Origin: JAZTZP01 sp045637525
Lineage (GTDB): Bacteria > Bacillota > Clostridia > UBA1381
Assembly: GCA_045637525.1 (NCBI GenBank)
Contig: JAZTZP010000169.1
Span: forward strand, 3,558-67,557
DNA length: 64,000 bases
Direction of reading: 5' to 3'
Shown: positions 1-8,999 of the stretch, in pieces
Numbering within the stretch: the first letter of the stretch is position 1
How the letters are laid out: each line of letters opens with the position of its first letter
Translations under genes and position numbers: made by a program
The notes under the pieces: generated by a model
Databases searched by the model: none
Told to the model about the DNA's origin: nothing
What the model saw: the letters and a program-made list of their open reading frames with translations, nothing else

Positions 1-300
1 AATAAAGCACAGCCAACACTTAATAAGCGTTTGTCTTCCGTTGGTTCATTCCAAAACGTCGAAACGCTAAAACGCTGGATAGAAAAAGCAGTTGTCAACG
101 CCGACAAACAAATACGCTCCGGCGTAATAGAAATCATGCCTTACAAAAAGAGTAGTAATGATACAGGCTGCAGTAAATACTGTCCCTACAAGGATGTATG
201 CACCTTTGACCGTGAGAAAAACGAGTGCTATCGTATAACAAGCGGTAGTCAGTCCGATATTTTCGGAAAAATGAACGAAGAACTAAACGAGGAGGTTTAA
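1..300 (+). CDS. addB: AddB (RexB-like) helicase-nuclease subunit, 3' end only
   Basis: The frame is open from the first base of the window to TAA at 298-300, so this is the last ~99 codons of a longer gene; the TTG at 31 is internal. The piece contains CSKYCPYKDVC, the C-x3-C-x5-C cluster that in the AddB family gives three of the four cysteines of the 4Fe-4S staple holding the C-terminal nuclease domain together. AddB works with AddA in double-strand-break resection and recombinational repair. It is followed at one base by addA, whose ribosome binding site (GAGGAGG, about 289-295) lies inside the last addB codons, the usual addBA operon order. The identification rests on the cysteine cluster plus the neighbour. 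Confidence 0.85.
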   Translation, partial: NKAQPTLNKRLSSVGSFQNVETLKRWIEKAVVNADKQIRSGVIEIMPYKKSSNDTGCSKYCPYKDVCTFDREKNECYRITSGSQSDIFGKMNEELNEEV

Positions 301-301
301 A

Positions 302-3300
302 ATGGCACGCGAATGGACAGACGAACAATTAAAAGCAATAGATAATCCGGCAAACATTCTTGTAAATGCCGCTGCCGGCTCCGGAAAAACGGCAGTTCTT
401 ACCGAACGTATAATAAGAAAGCTCATACCGGACGAAAGCGGAAATTATACCGATATTACAAATCTTCTTGTAGTAACGTTCGCAAGAGACGCCGCCGGCG
501 AAATGCAGGACCGAATAAAAAAAGCGCTCAGCGAATACATGACATCAGCACCAACGCCCGAACTGAAAACCCATTACAAAAACCAGCTCAGGCTTGTAAA
601 TCAAAGTGACATCACAACCATAGACTCCTTTTGTATAAAAGCAGTACGCAGTAATTTTCATTTACTCGGAATAGAGCCGTCATTTTCCGTTATGGACAAA
701 ACCGAAGCCGACCTTTTAAAAGCAGAGCTTGCAGAAGAATTTTGTGACAGCCTGTACGAAGACGAGCGTTTCTTACTTTTAAATAAGCTGTATTCAGGCT
801 TAGGCGATAATTACAATCTTATCAAAATGCTTATCGAAATACATAACTTCACCCGTTCACTTCCCTGGCCGGACAGCTGGCTTGACGAATGTGCCGCACG
901 ATATAAAGAGCCATTTTCGGGAAGTATATGGGAGCAGGGTGCAATAAAAGAAAAAAACAAGGCTTTTGAAAATGCGAAAAGTATTTTCAGTGTTGCCGAA
1001 TCATTAATAAAAGACTTTGAGAAACAAAACGAATGTGAGTTTCCCGAAAACGATTCCTTGTACATCGCACTGAAAACCGGGAAAAGCATTTGTTCGGCGT
1101 TAAAGAGTGCCGATTATAATAAAACTGTGGAAATATTAACCACACTCCCGCACATTCCTGAAAAAACGAAAAAGCGTGACGAATTTTCAAAATTCTCAAG
1201 CTCGCTGACGGATGTAATCTCATCAGCCTGCGATGAGCTTTATAAGCTATCGGAATACTTCCCGTTTACAACAGATAAGCAGGATGAAGTTTTAAAGGAG
1301 CAATACCTGATAATAAAAGCACTTACCGAGCTTTCAAAAGAATTTGATGCACTTATATTTGATAGAAAAACCGAAAAAAACCAATACGAATTTAACGACC
1401 TCGAGCATCTGTGTCTTAAGCTTTTCGAAAACAATCCGGAAGTAAGAGAAGAATACCGCTTAAAATACGCTGAAATTTTAATGGACGAATATCAGGATAC
1501 AAACGCACTTCAGGAAGCTATTTTCTCGTCAATCTCAAAAGAAGACAACAGATTCATGGTTGGTGATATGAAACAGAGTATATACCGCTTCAGAAGCAGT
1601 GACCCGGCAATATTTAAAAACAAGGATAAAACCTTTCGTGATAATCCTCAGCTCGGAAACTGTGTTTATCTTACAAAAAACTTCAGAAGCCGTAGCGAGG
1701 TTTTAGAAAGTGTAAACTGTCTTTTTAAAAGTATCATGCACGAGGAAACGGGCGAAATTGAATACAATGATTCCCAAAGGCTCAACTGCGGAAATACCGA
1801 CCTTGACAAAAATAAATATGAGGGCAATACCTACACAAGCGAGTTCCATGTTATAGACCTCCCATCGGACACCGCCGAAGACGGTGACGAAGTGGATGAC
1901 CTCACAAAAACAACTGCCGAAGCACGCTACATTGCAAATCAGATACAAAGCCTCATGAAAAGCGACTTTTATGTTCTTCAGGACGGTGTTCACAGAAAGC
2001 TTAGATATTCCGATATTGCAATACTTTCAACATCGGTGAAAAACATTGGTCCGGACTATTTAAAAACACTTTCAAAAAGCGGCATCCCTGCCGTTTCAGA
2101 AGGCGGACTTCTGTTTGACAGAAGTGAAATAAAACTTGTATGCTGTCTCATCAGCATCATCTGCAACCCTTTACAGGATATACCGCTAATCAGCGTGCTC
2201 CGCTCCCCGTTGTTTTCTTTTACGGAGGATGAGCTTGCAAAAATACGCATATCCTCAGGCGGAAACTTTTATCCGGCATTAAAGCATTATGCAAATACTT
2301 CCGGCGACAGTAAGTGCATCTCCTTTATCAACCGTCTCACCGAATGGCGCAAGCTTTCAAAATACACAAGCCCCTGCAAGCTTTTATGGATCTTATTTTC
2401 ACAAACCGGTCTGTATGACATGGCAGGAATTTTGTATGACGAAGATGCCTGTGCAAACCTGCGTCTTTTCACCGAAATGGCAAAAGATTATGAAAAAACG
2501 GGATATAAAGGATTATACAGCTTTTCCTGCTATACAGATAAGCTTCGCAAAAACAATGTTGAAATACAAAGTGTTTCAACACAGAAAAAATCAGATTGCG
2601 TCCGTATCATGACAATTCATAAGAGTAAGGGCTTAGAATTTCCCGTTGTATTTATCGCCGGTGCAGGCAAGCAGTTTTCAAACGACAAAGCCTCACTTGT
2701 CATGCATAAAGACTACGGCATAGCACTCAGGTATATAAACTATGAAACAAGAAAAACCGCCGATACGGTATGGGCTCTTGTGCTGAAAAATATAAAATCC
2801 GCCGAAGCTCTTGCCGAAAACATGAGAAAACTCTACGTTGCAATGACAAGACCAAAAGAAAAGCTTATCATAACAACAGTTGCCGGGCCGTTTAAATATG
2901 ACGTGAACGGGAACTACAAAGGCGGTGGCTCAACCGCTCTCATAAACGCCTGGCAGGGCAAAGCTTCCTGTGAAAGCAATAAAATACTGTCAGCAAAATC
3001 ATATGCAGACTGGATCGGGCCCTGTATTTTAGCCGAAAAGGATAATGCCGACCCGTTGTGGAAATTAATCTGCGATGTTTCCTCGCCGGCTGAAAGCATT
3101 TCAAAAACCGCAACAGTCGATAAAGAATATACAGACTGTATAACCGATGCCGACATAAACTCTGTTTTAAGCAGAAAATATCTGTTTTCAGATGAAACCG
3201 ACATACCGTCAAGAATGTATGTTACTCAGCTTAAAAATACAGATGCAGAAAGCTTCCGACTTCCCGACCTTATAAAACGCCCTGATTTTTCTTCGCAAGC

Positions 3301-3808
3301 AACACTTTCGGGAGCGCAGATCGGAACAGCATATCATACAGTCCTGTCGGTTATAGATGTAAAATCCGTTACGGATATTTTATCCATACAAGCTGAGCTC
3401 GACAGAATATGTACACAAGGGTATATTCTAAAGCACGAGAAAGAAAAAATAAACCCCGAAAAGATATTCGCATTTTTTGAAAGCGATTTCGGAAAGCGTT
3501 TGAAATCATCAGAATTAAACCGTGAAACACCTTTTGAAATAATGGTATCATCCGAAGAGGTGTTCCCCGGAACAAACGGCGAAATACTCATCCAGGGAAT
3601 CATAGACTGCTGGTTTTACAACGAAAACGGCGATATTGTACTCATAGACTATAAAACAGACAACGTTACAAATCCCGAAGACCTTGCAGAAAAATACAAA
3701 AACCAGATTTATTGGTATAAAAAAGCTCTTGAGCAAATATTAAACAAAAAAGTTGCGGAATGCTATATATACTCTTTCTCAAAAGATACTGTCGTTCCGG
3801 TTTCTTAA
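302..3808 (+). CDS. addA: ATP-dependent helicase/nuclease subunit AddA
   Basis: 1168 residues, normal for AddA. UvrD-like superfamily 1 helicase motifs appear in order: Walker A AAAGSGKT at residues ~23-30, Walker B-type MDEYQDTN at ~395, QSIYRFR soon after, TIHKSKGLEFPVV at ~770 and LYVAMTRPKEKL at ~845. The C-terminal RecB-type nuclease domain shows LIDYKTD at ~1113 followed by YKNQIYWYKKAL. With AddB it forms the Gram-positive RecBCD equivalent, unwinding and degrading broken DNA ends until it meets a Chi site, then loading RecA. The ATG at 302 sits one base after the addB stop. A strong hairpin terminator follows nine bases after the stop, closing the operon. Confidence 0.97.
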   Translation: MAREWTDEQLKAIDNPANILVNAAAGSGKTAVLTERIIRKLIPDESGNYTDITNLLVVTFARDAAGEMQDRIKKALSEYMTSAPTPELKTHYKNQLRLVNQSDITTIDSFCIKAVRSNFHLLGIEPSFSVMDKTEADLLKAELAEEFCDSLYEDERFLLLNKLYSGLGDNYNLIKMLIEIHNFTRSLPWPDSWLDECAARYKEPFSGSIWEQGAIKEKNKAFENAKSIFSVAESLIKDFEKQNECEFPENDSLYIALKTGKSICSALKSADYNKTVEILTTLPHIPEKTKKRDEFSKFSSSLTDVISSACDELYKLSEYFPFTTDKQDEVLKEQYLIIKALTELSKEFDALIFDRKTEKNQYEFNDLEHLCLKLFENNPEVREEYRLKYAEILMDEYQDTNALQEAIFSSISKEDNRFMVGDMKQSIYRFRSSDPAIFKNKDKTFRDNPQLGNCVYLTKNFRSRSEVLESVNCLFKSIMHEETGEIEYNDSQRLNCGNTDLDKNKYEGNTYTSEFHVIDLPSDTAEDGDEVDDLTKTTAEARYIANQIQSLMKSDFYVLQDGVHRKLRYSDIAILSTSVKNIGPDYLKTLSKSGIPAVSEGGLLFDRSEIKLVCCLISIICNPLQDIPLISVLRSPLFSFTEDELAKIRISSGGNFYPALKHYANTSGDSKCISFINRLTEWRKLSKYTSPCKLLWILFSQTGLYDMAGILYDEDACANLRLFTEMAKDYEKTGYKGLYSFSCYTDKLRKNNVEIQSVSTQKKSDCVRIMTIHKSKGLEFPVVFIAGAGKQFSNDKASLVMHKDYGIALRYINYETRKTADTVWALVLKNIKSAEALAENMRKLYVAMTRPKEKLIITTVAGPFKYDVNGNYKGGGSTALINAWQGKASCESNKILSAKSYADWIGPCILAEKDNADPLWKLICDVSSPAESISKTATVDKEYTDCITDADINSVLSRKYLFSDETDIPSRMYVTQLKNTDAESFRLPDLIKRPDFSSQATLSGAQIGTAYHTVLSVIDVKSVTDILSIQAELDRICTQGYILKHEKEKINPEKIFAFFESDFGKRLKSSELNRETPFEIMVSSEEVFPGTNGEILIQGIIDCWFYNENGDIVLIDYKTDNVTNPEDLAEKYKNQIYWYKKALEQILNKKVAECYIYSFSKDTVVPVS

Positions 3809-3816
3809 GAAAAAAA

Positions 3817-3846
3817 GCTTCCCTGAGTTCATCAGGGAAGTTTTTT
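3817..3846 (+). terminator. Intrinsic terminator of addBA
   Basis: A 9-bp perfect stem CTTCCCTGA / TCAGGGAAG (3818-3826, 3832-3840) with a 5-base loop is followed by six T. An A-run before the stem would also let it work on the opposite strand. Confidence 0.9.
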
Positions 3847-3931
3847 GTATTTGTCTTTTGATGGCGAGCGGACAATAATTAAGCCTGTTCGGCAGTTTTA
3901 CGTGCCCGAAATTGCACATTTAAAAAAACGT

Positions 3932-3979
3932 GTTAATACTCGAGGACCGGTTGATACTCGGGTCGTTGATACTTGGGGA
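3932..3979 (+). repeat. Three short tandem units GTTGATACTYGGG-like
   Basis: Units start at 3932, 3950 and 3965, each reading GTTRATACTYGRG with small changes. They run directly into the left end of the 3975-4100 inverted-repeat element. No gene is visible between the addA terminator and this point (3850-3931). Confidence 0.6.
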
Positions 3980-4100
3980 CGTCAGACTGTCGGAAAACTC
4001 AAAATTTATTCATAATCAAATTAAACAAATCGTATTAAACTGATATTTGTCAAAAGCAAAATTTCCGAAAACAGCAATTATTCGACAGTCTGACGTCCCC
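3975..4100. mobile_element. 126-bp MITE-like element with 18-bp perfect inverted ends
   Basis: GGGGACGTCAGACTGTCG at 3975-3992 is the exact reverse complement of 4083-4100. The ~90 bp between is AT-rich and non-coding. No clear target duplication is visible. The right end lies 18 bp from where a truncated GH28-like gene loses similarity to its full-length relative, so the element, or a deletion anchored at it, probably truncated that gene. No transposase for it is in the window. Confidence 0.7.
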
Positions 4101-4118
4101 GTTTTTGCACATTACCTT

Positions 4119-4220
4119 ACCGCCTCCGGATAAAAAGCAATCGTCAATTGCTTTTTGTATAATCTCAGTCTGCAAATCAGCCGAAACAACCGCACCGTAA
4201 TCAATTATATTTATATCCAT
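4119..4220 (-). pseudogene. 5' fragment of a GH28-type beta-helix gene
   Basis: Read on the minus strand from ATG at 4218-4220 this encodes MDINIIDYGAVVSADLQ and continues for about 34 codons to SGGG, nearly identical to the start of the GH28-like protein at 25648-26976 (MEINIVDYGAVISADLQ). Similarity ends abruptly at the GGG of the family's GGGAV motif, just before the inverted-repeat element at 3975-4100. A good Shine-Dalgarno (AGGAGG, 4229-4234) is still present upstream. This is the decapitated start of a second gene copy, from duplication followed by deletion. Differences from the full copy are mostly third-position, suggesting it was under selection before loss. Confidence 0.8.
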
Positions 4221-4411
4221 CTCTGTTCCTCCTGTAAATTATAGTTTATCTGCGATAAAGTAGTAGGATTTGGGTGACGCTTTGCAAGCCTCCTTTGTGT
4301 AAAGGGAGGTGGCATGGCGCAAGCCATGTCGGAGGGATTGTTCCTTAAAAATGTTAATTTTCTTGAAATACAATCCCTCAGTCGCTTTCAGCGACAGCTC
4401 CCTTTACACAA

Positions 4412-4641
4412 GCAATACTGTCAACTTAACGTTTACAGTATTGCAACTAAATTCGCTTCGCGAGCTAAATGTGCTTTCGGCACGCTAAATTACTTCGTAG
4501 CTAAATTGCCTTACGGCAGCTATAAGCGAATTTTATTTAGCTATTTCGCAGAAATAATTTAGCTATCGAACATTTTTGTGAGATAATTTAGCTTTGCACC
4601 ACTGTGCAAAATTTAGCTGTTTTCTTAAGTTGACAGTATTG
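4412..4641. mobile_element. Inner 230-bp MITE-like element with 9-bp target duplication
   Basis: The ends are perfect 18-bp inverted repeats, GCAATACTGTCAACTTAA (4412-4429) and its reverse complement (4624-4641). The element is flanked by TTTACACAA on both sides (4403-4411 and 4642-4650), the signature of a cut-and-paste insertion with 9-bp duplication, and removing it restores a sensible outer-element sequence. A subterminal copy of the end (ACAGTATTGC, 4435-4444) can fold back on the left terminus. The middle is a chain of small hairpins. It lacks a transposase and must be mobilised in trans; a 9-bp duplication would suit an IS256/mutator-type enzyme, but that is inference. Confidence 0.8.
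4447..4620. repeat. Array of micro-hairpins joined by a GCTAAATT linker
   Basis: The linker CTAAAT recurs at 4447, 4465, 4485 and 4501. Between copies sit sequence-unrelated but self-complementary units: TCGC-ttc-GCGA, GTGC-tttcg-GCAC, TAC-ttc-GTA, TGCC-ttac-GGCA. In the right half the linker reads AATTTAGCT and the hairpins are longer, for example TTTGCAC-cact-GTGCAAA near 4593-4610. Structure is conserved while sequence is not. Confidence 0.65.
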
Positions 4642-4812
4642 CTTTACACAAGGGAGCCTATTAGCAAAGCATAATTGACAGCCTACTAATCATGCCGCTA
4701 AACTATAATTTATTCTATCACAAATTGCTCATTTTAACAAGTACCAAATCAGTACTTACAGGTGGCAATTTAATACTTTTCCCGCCGGGTTAAACTCCAC
4801 GCCAGGCGCACT

Positions 4813-4843
4813 AAAAAAATGAGACGCATTGTCTCATTTTTTT
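4813..4843 (-). terminator. Terminator closing the polysaccharide locus
   Basis: A 13-bp perfect stem AAAAAAATGAGAC / GTCTCATTTTTTT with a 5-base loop overlaps the TGA stop (4834-4836) of the deacetylase gene. It ends in seven T on the minus strand, and the A-run makes it bidirectional. Confidence 0.9.
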
Positions 4844-5664
4844 AGTTTAATTACCTCACCCGGTGATATTTTACAATCAAAACCTCCATAGTTAAAGAAT
4901 ATCTCTTTTGCAGCCGGATTATAACAAATTGTCATATCAACCGAAAATTCAAGCGTTTTATATGCTTTTACATAATCGTAAATTTCTATATTCGTTGCTT
5001 TCCATACGCAATCGCATTTACCGATTTTTTTCGCAAATTCCTCTATGACCTCCCAGTTATTATCGCGGTCATATTCACTGCTGTGTCCCCATAGGTAAAA
5101 CATCTGCGGTGCAGTATTTACTTCCATGCTTATAAACCGGTTTGTAAGTTCTTTAAACTTCGGATTTGTATGCTTACAGGTCGGATTTAAAATCAGCCAG
5201 TTTTCTGGCAATGCAAATTCTTCTGTTGATTTTGTTGTTCTTGCATAGCTGATTTCGGCATTTTTTAATATTTCAAGAATTTTGGTATTATAAGTTCCGT
5301 AAGGATATGCCATTCCCTTTATAATATTTTTAAAGACACTCTCAAGCCGTCGTCTGTCGCTTATTATCTCCGACATTGCCGCAGAAATCGGCAATTGCTC
5401 CATGTATTTATGGTTCTCTCCGTGGATTGCCACCTCATGCCCTGAACCCGTATAGAGTTCAAGACATTGTTTTTTTGTCATACGTCCGTACTCACGTGCC
5501 TTATCATCGTCATTGAAAAAGCCGCTGCTTATATTAAATGTACATTTAAGTCCGTATTTATCAAGTATTTCCATAAGCCGTCTGTCCTGTATCAGCCCAT
5601 CGTCATAGCTTAAGGTTACTGCTTTTGACTTAAAATCGGGAAATCTCATAAATAAACTGTCCAT
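4834..5664 (-). CDS. Polysaccharide deacetylase (NodB/CE4 fold)
   Basis: 276 residues with the carbohydrate esterase 4 motifs: LSYDDG near residue 19 (catalytic and metal Asp), AIHGENH near 77 (the metal-binding H-x3-H), MAYPYGTYN near 118 and a late WGHSSEY near 193. The family hydrolyses N- or O-acetyl groups from glycans using a divalent metal. No signal peptide is visible, so it is either cytoplasmic, acting on imported oligosaccharides, or exported by another route. It is the last gene of the large minus-strand locus, 14 bp after the heparinase-like gene, with Shine-Dalgarno AAGGAGG upstream of the ATG. Its exact substrate cannot be read from sequence. Confidence 0.88.
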   Translation of the reverse strand: MDSLFMRFPDFKSKAVTLSYDDGLIQDRRLMEILDKYGLKCTFNISSGFFNDDDKAREYGRMTKKQCLELYTGSGHEVAIHGENHKYMEQLPISAAMSEIISDRRRLESVFKNIIKGMAYPYGTYNTKILEILKNAEISYARTTKSTEEFALPENWLILNPTCKHTNPKFKELTNRFISMEVNTAPQMFYLWGHSSEYDRDNNWEVIEEFAKKIGKCDCVWKATNIEIYDYVKAYKTLEFSVDMTICYNPAAKEIFFNYGGFDCKISPGEVIKLKK

Positions 5665-5678
5665 ACCCCCAATCCTCC

Positions 5679-8600
5679 TTACTCTGCGTTATACAAAGGC
5701 ATATATCCGCTGCCGTTCTCCTGCCATAAAAATCCTGACGGTGCTGTAATATCACTTATTTTTACGACTGCTCCGTTTTCCAGTTTAAACTCATAGCTGC
5801 CCATATCGCTTATTAAAATACCGCCTAAAATACCGTCTTTTTCAGTAACGATAAGAAGTTCTCCTTCCAGTTCTATACCGTTTACAGAAAGCATCTGCTC
5901 CGTATCAGCACTCTGACACGAAACCTTTACTCCGTTCGCTGTTTCAAGCTTAAAACCAATAACTCCGTCTGCTGACAAGTCTTCTGATGAAAATATGGGG
6001 CTTATCTCATCCGCTGACGGTGCAAGAACATAAGCAACCTGACTTATATCTGAGTCATCAGTCCAGCTCATATGCACATCTGCGCTTGGAGCATAATTTC
6101 CCGTAGCCTCGCTTATGCCTCTGTTTGTCCAGCCTGATCCTATCTTGCCCGGCTCATAATAACCAAAATACTTATTAAAGCTAAGCTCAGTGTCTGAGAA
6201 TGCTTTTATAAACAAATTCGGATTTCCTGCATCTGCTGTATAGACTGTGTTATCAGCATCATCAATAACAATCTGTTCCTCTTTATAGCCTGTGAGAACA
6301 TTGCTTCCTTCCTCATATCCGGCAAAATTCCAGATACTTGTATATTTATTCTGTGATTCGCTCATATTTTTCAGCTTGTCAAGTACAATCCAGAGATTTG
6401 CCTTTTTTACGAAAATCATGTCTCTGTCATGAATTGCATCAAGAGAAACTGCACCTGTATCACTTTCCGATTTTTGAACCAGAGACGCTTCACGGTCATA
6501 TATTTCATTATATCCGCTGTCCCATACGCCCTCCGCAAAGTCAAATTTTTCACTTGAATACCATCTTTCCGGGAGTACTGTTTCGCTTACTCTGTCAAGC
6601 CTTGTTCCCTCATCGCTTAAATCGCCGTCATTATCGGTGTCCTTAACGCTTCCGTCTTCATTAAAGGTATAGTTTTTATAATTCTGCGATTTATCATTTA
6701 CAATTACAGTCGAAAGCTTTCTTGTTGAGTTTTCAAGGAAATATGAATTTAGCTCATCATAGATTTCTAAAAACTCATCATTATTTGAAACGTATGATTT
6801 TCCATAATACGGCGCTCCGCCCGAAACAAGCATCGTTCTGCCGTATGCCGAAAGGTTCATAACCGCATTTGTTCCGGTAAGATGGTGCCCTTGTGCACGG
6901 CGGTTATTATTGAAAAACGACATATATAAGCTGTCTATATTCCAGCCCGAACGCATTGCACCATATCCGCTGTACGGATAATATACAGATGTGTATGCCT
7001 GCTCTTTTATATCAAGAGCATCAGAAAAGCTTTCTTTTTTGTTATCATCTTCCCATATTGCCGGCGTACCTACATTATATTCATTTCCTATATTGCTAAG
7101 AAGTCCGAGAGGTGATGTATAGCCTTCTTTTAACCTGTTCCAGTACTGTTTTATTCTGTTAAAGTCTGTGAGGTCGTCAAGACCGGAAACAACAGAAAAA
7201 TCAATCTCAGACAGATTGGTAAGCATTGCTATATCTTCCTCGTTATAGTTAAACGCCTGCTCTAAAAATCCGCCGTCCGGCTGAACAAAAACATCCATTC
7301 GCTCATTAACCTTACCGGCAAAGGCTCCGGCTTTTTCGGTAACAGAGCTGAAATCTCTTAACATATACATATACATTCCAAGACATGACAACCCTCCAAT
7401 AACCATATTCTGGTATCCCGGCTGTGCATTATCGGTAAGAAAATACGTTGTTCTCCAGAATTCGTTGTTTACCAGATTACAAATAATATTTGAAAGTCTT
7501 ACAGGGTCTATAAGATCATAGCTTTCCTCAGGAATCTTTAAAAGCTGCACATTATTATTTACTTTGGCGTAATATCCTGAATAGTACTGCTCCTCGTATG
7601 TATTCGGAAGAGACTTGCATATTGTTGCAAGACAGTTCATAATCCCTCTCGCACGCTGATAGATATATACACAATTGCCAGATGTAAGATTTCCGCCTAA
7701 ATACCAATATCCGTTGGAATTAGGAGCATTTCTTAAATATGTTATAACAGCCTGCTTATCACGCCAGTCTGCGTCTTCTGCCTGTGAACGTTCAAGCGCT
7801 TCGACAAATCCCGGATCGCTGTCCCATTGCACACGTTGATTTCTTGACATATCATCAAGCACTTGTATGCATTTTTTAAGATACAGTTCGTCTCCGCTCG
7901 CTGCAAAGGTTCTTGCAAGACAGTTATATGTCTCTCTTCCCACACGCCAGTTAAGCGAATTATATCCTTCATCAGCTGATGTAAACCAGTCAAAGTTACT
8001 TATTACATCAGGATCTAAATATTCAGGATTTGTGAAATTTCCTGTATCCTGTACCTGAGATATTGTTTTACTGTCAGCAACAGATTCGTTAAATTCTTCA
8101 ACAGAAAGTCTTCCAACAACAATATCTGCCCACTCCTTTGTATCACTTTCCCCAAAGCCTATATCCTTCGCCGGCAATGAGCGTATTATGTCAACAAAGT
8201 GATTTCTGTAAAGAATAAGTGCTTCCTCATATCTTCCGCTTTCATAAAGCTCCGCATATGCTTCTGTTGCACTGTCATGAACATCCATCATGTTCATAAG
8301 CCTTGTCGCTGCATTTTCTATATCCTCATCTGAATACACATCCAAAATACTGCCCTCAGGAATTATCATCCCAGACTCCGAATCAAAAACTCCCGATGCA
8401 ACCTCTGCAAGAGGCACTCCGTTTGTGCTGTTTTTCCATAAAAATATCTTTACCCGTGATGCATTATCAGGCATTTTGTATTCAAACGAAAGCTCTTTAT
8501 CAAATTCATTATATTTAATAAGAATATCATCAAAAACCTTAACATCCACAAGACTTCCGAAATCATCATATACTCCCGTAATAAGCCTGTTCTCTGATAT

Positions 8601-8999
8601 TGTATTATCATATACATTGTTTATATTCATAACAATACAGCCGTTTTCATATCTCACACCAAGCTGCATTGTTATACCGTTTACAGTTGTTACATCAGGA
8701 CTATGACCTTCATTTTTATCTTCGCTTACAACAATCCGGGCATCGGAATCAACACTTGTCTTTATAAAATAATTGCCGTTTTCATCAACCTCTTTTTCAT
8801 CTATAAAAACAAGCCTTCCGTCTTTTACTGCCCCTATTATTGCGTTTTCTTCTGCCGTTCCCTTTATAACTGTATTTCCTGTGTCGGAATGCCTTGTGAC
8901 TTCTGCGGCAAATGTTGCCGACGGCAACAAAGCTGCCGTCAGCACAAGCGCTGTAATTTTTCTTATTTTACTATTTATATTCCGGTTCATAAAGTCCAT
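5679..8999 (-). CDS. Secreted heparinase II/III-like protein, ~1106 aa (paralogue B)
   Basis: A signal peptide (KIRKITALVLTAALLPSATFAAE) starts the protein. An accessory beta-sandwich of ~165 residues containing MPDNASRVKIFLWKNS, a module often seen in clostridial SLH proteins, comes next. Then follow an alpha-helical toroid-like region (~250-650, with ESYDLIDPVRLSNI and VQPDGGFLEQAFNYN) and the heparinase-type beta-sheet block YGAMRSGW and GHHLTGTNAVMNLSAYGRTM at ~690-730. Such folds are mostly polysaccharide lyases acting on uronate-containing glycans. I place the start at ATG 8999 because GGAGGG lies nine bases upstream; this overlaps the upstream gene by 29 nt. The more 5' in-frame start would lack a signal peptide. 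It is a clear paralogue of the next gene upstream. Confidence 0.75.
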   Translation of the reverse strand: MDFMNRNINSKIRKITALVLTAALLPSATFAAEVTRHSDTGNTVIKGTAEENAIIGAVKDGRLVFIDEKEVDENGNYFIKTSVDSDARIVVSEDKNEGHSPDVTTVNGITMQLGVRYENGCIVMNINNVYDNTISENRLITGVYDDFGSLVDVKVFDDILIKYNEFDKELSFEYKMPDNASRVKIFLWKNSTNGVPLAEVASGVFDSESGMIIPEGSILDVYSDEDIENAATRLMNMMDVHDSATEAYAELYESGRYEEALILYRNHFVDIIRSLPAKDIGFGESDTKEWADIVVGRLSVEEFNESVADSKTISQVQDTGNFTNPEYLDPDVISNFDWFTSADEGYNSLNWRVGRETYNCLARTFAASGDELYLKKCIQVLDDMSRNQRVQWDSDPGFVEALERSQAEDADWRDKQAVITYLRNAPNSNGYWYLGGNLTSGNCVYIYQRARGIMNCLATICKSLPNTYEEQYYSGYYAKVNNNVQLLKIPEESYDLIDPVRLSNIICNLVNNEFWRTTYFLTDNAQPGYQNMVIGGLSCLGMYMYMLRDFSSVTEKAGAFAGKVNERMDVFVQPDGGFLEQAFNYNEEDIAMLTNLSEIDFSVVSGLDDLTDFNRIKQYWNRLKEGYTSPLGLLSNIGNEYNVGTPAIWEDDNKKESFSDALDIKEQAYTSVYYPYSGYGAMRSGWNIDSLYMSFFNNNRRAQGHHLTGTNAVMNLSAYGRTMLVSGGAPYYGKSYVSNNDEFLEIYDELNSYFLENSTRKLSTVIVNDKSQNYKNYTFNEDGSVKDTDNDGDLSDEGTRLDRVSETVLPERWYSSEKFDFAEGVWDSGYNEIYDREASLVQKSESDTGAVSLDAIHDRDMIFVKKANLWIVLDKLKNMSESQNKYTSIWNFAGYEEGSNVLTGYKEEQIVIDDADNTVYTADAGNPNLFIKAFSDTELSFNKYFGYYEPGKIGSGWTNRGISEATGNYAPSADVHMSWTDDSDISQVAYVLAPSADEISPIFSSEDLSADGVIGFKLETANGVKVSCQSADTEQMLSVNGIELEGELLIVTEKDGILGGILISDMGSYEFKLENGAVVKISDITAPSGFLWQENGSGYMPLYNAE

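Larger units (their letters stand above)
4235..4712. mobile_element. Outer palindromic repeat element, 478 bp, interrupted
   Basis: Perfect 14-bp ends TAAATTATAGTTTA (4235-4248) and its reverse complement (4699-4712). The similarity between the arms extends inward for about 75 bp: both contain a GTAGTAGG/TTAGTAGG block, GCTTTGC, and GCCTCC or GGCTCCC next to TTGTGTAAAGGGAG. A 230-bp second element (4412-4641) interrupts the right arm; without it and one 9-bp target copy the outer element would be ~239 bp. A second copy starts at 63810, and its terminal motif also occurs at 58532. No protein is credible here. The bases after it, 4713-4812, hold only a small palindrome near 4739-4757. Confidence 0.75.

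Noticed and set aside
4314..4562. Plus-strand ORF of 82 codons inside the nested repeats
   Set aside because: It runs through terminal repeats and hairpins of two mobile elements, has no ribosome binding site, and its composition follows the repeats.
4447..4620. CRISPR-like array
   Set aside because: Linkers are only 6-8 bases, the intervening units are palindromic and of uneven length, and no cas genes are present.
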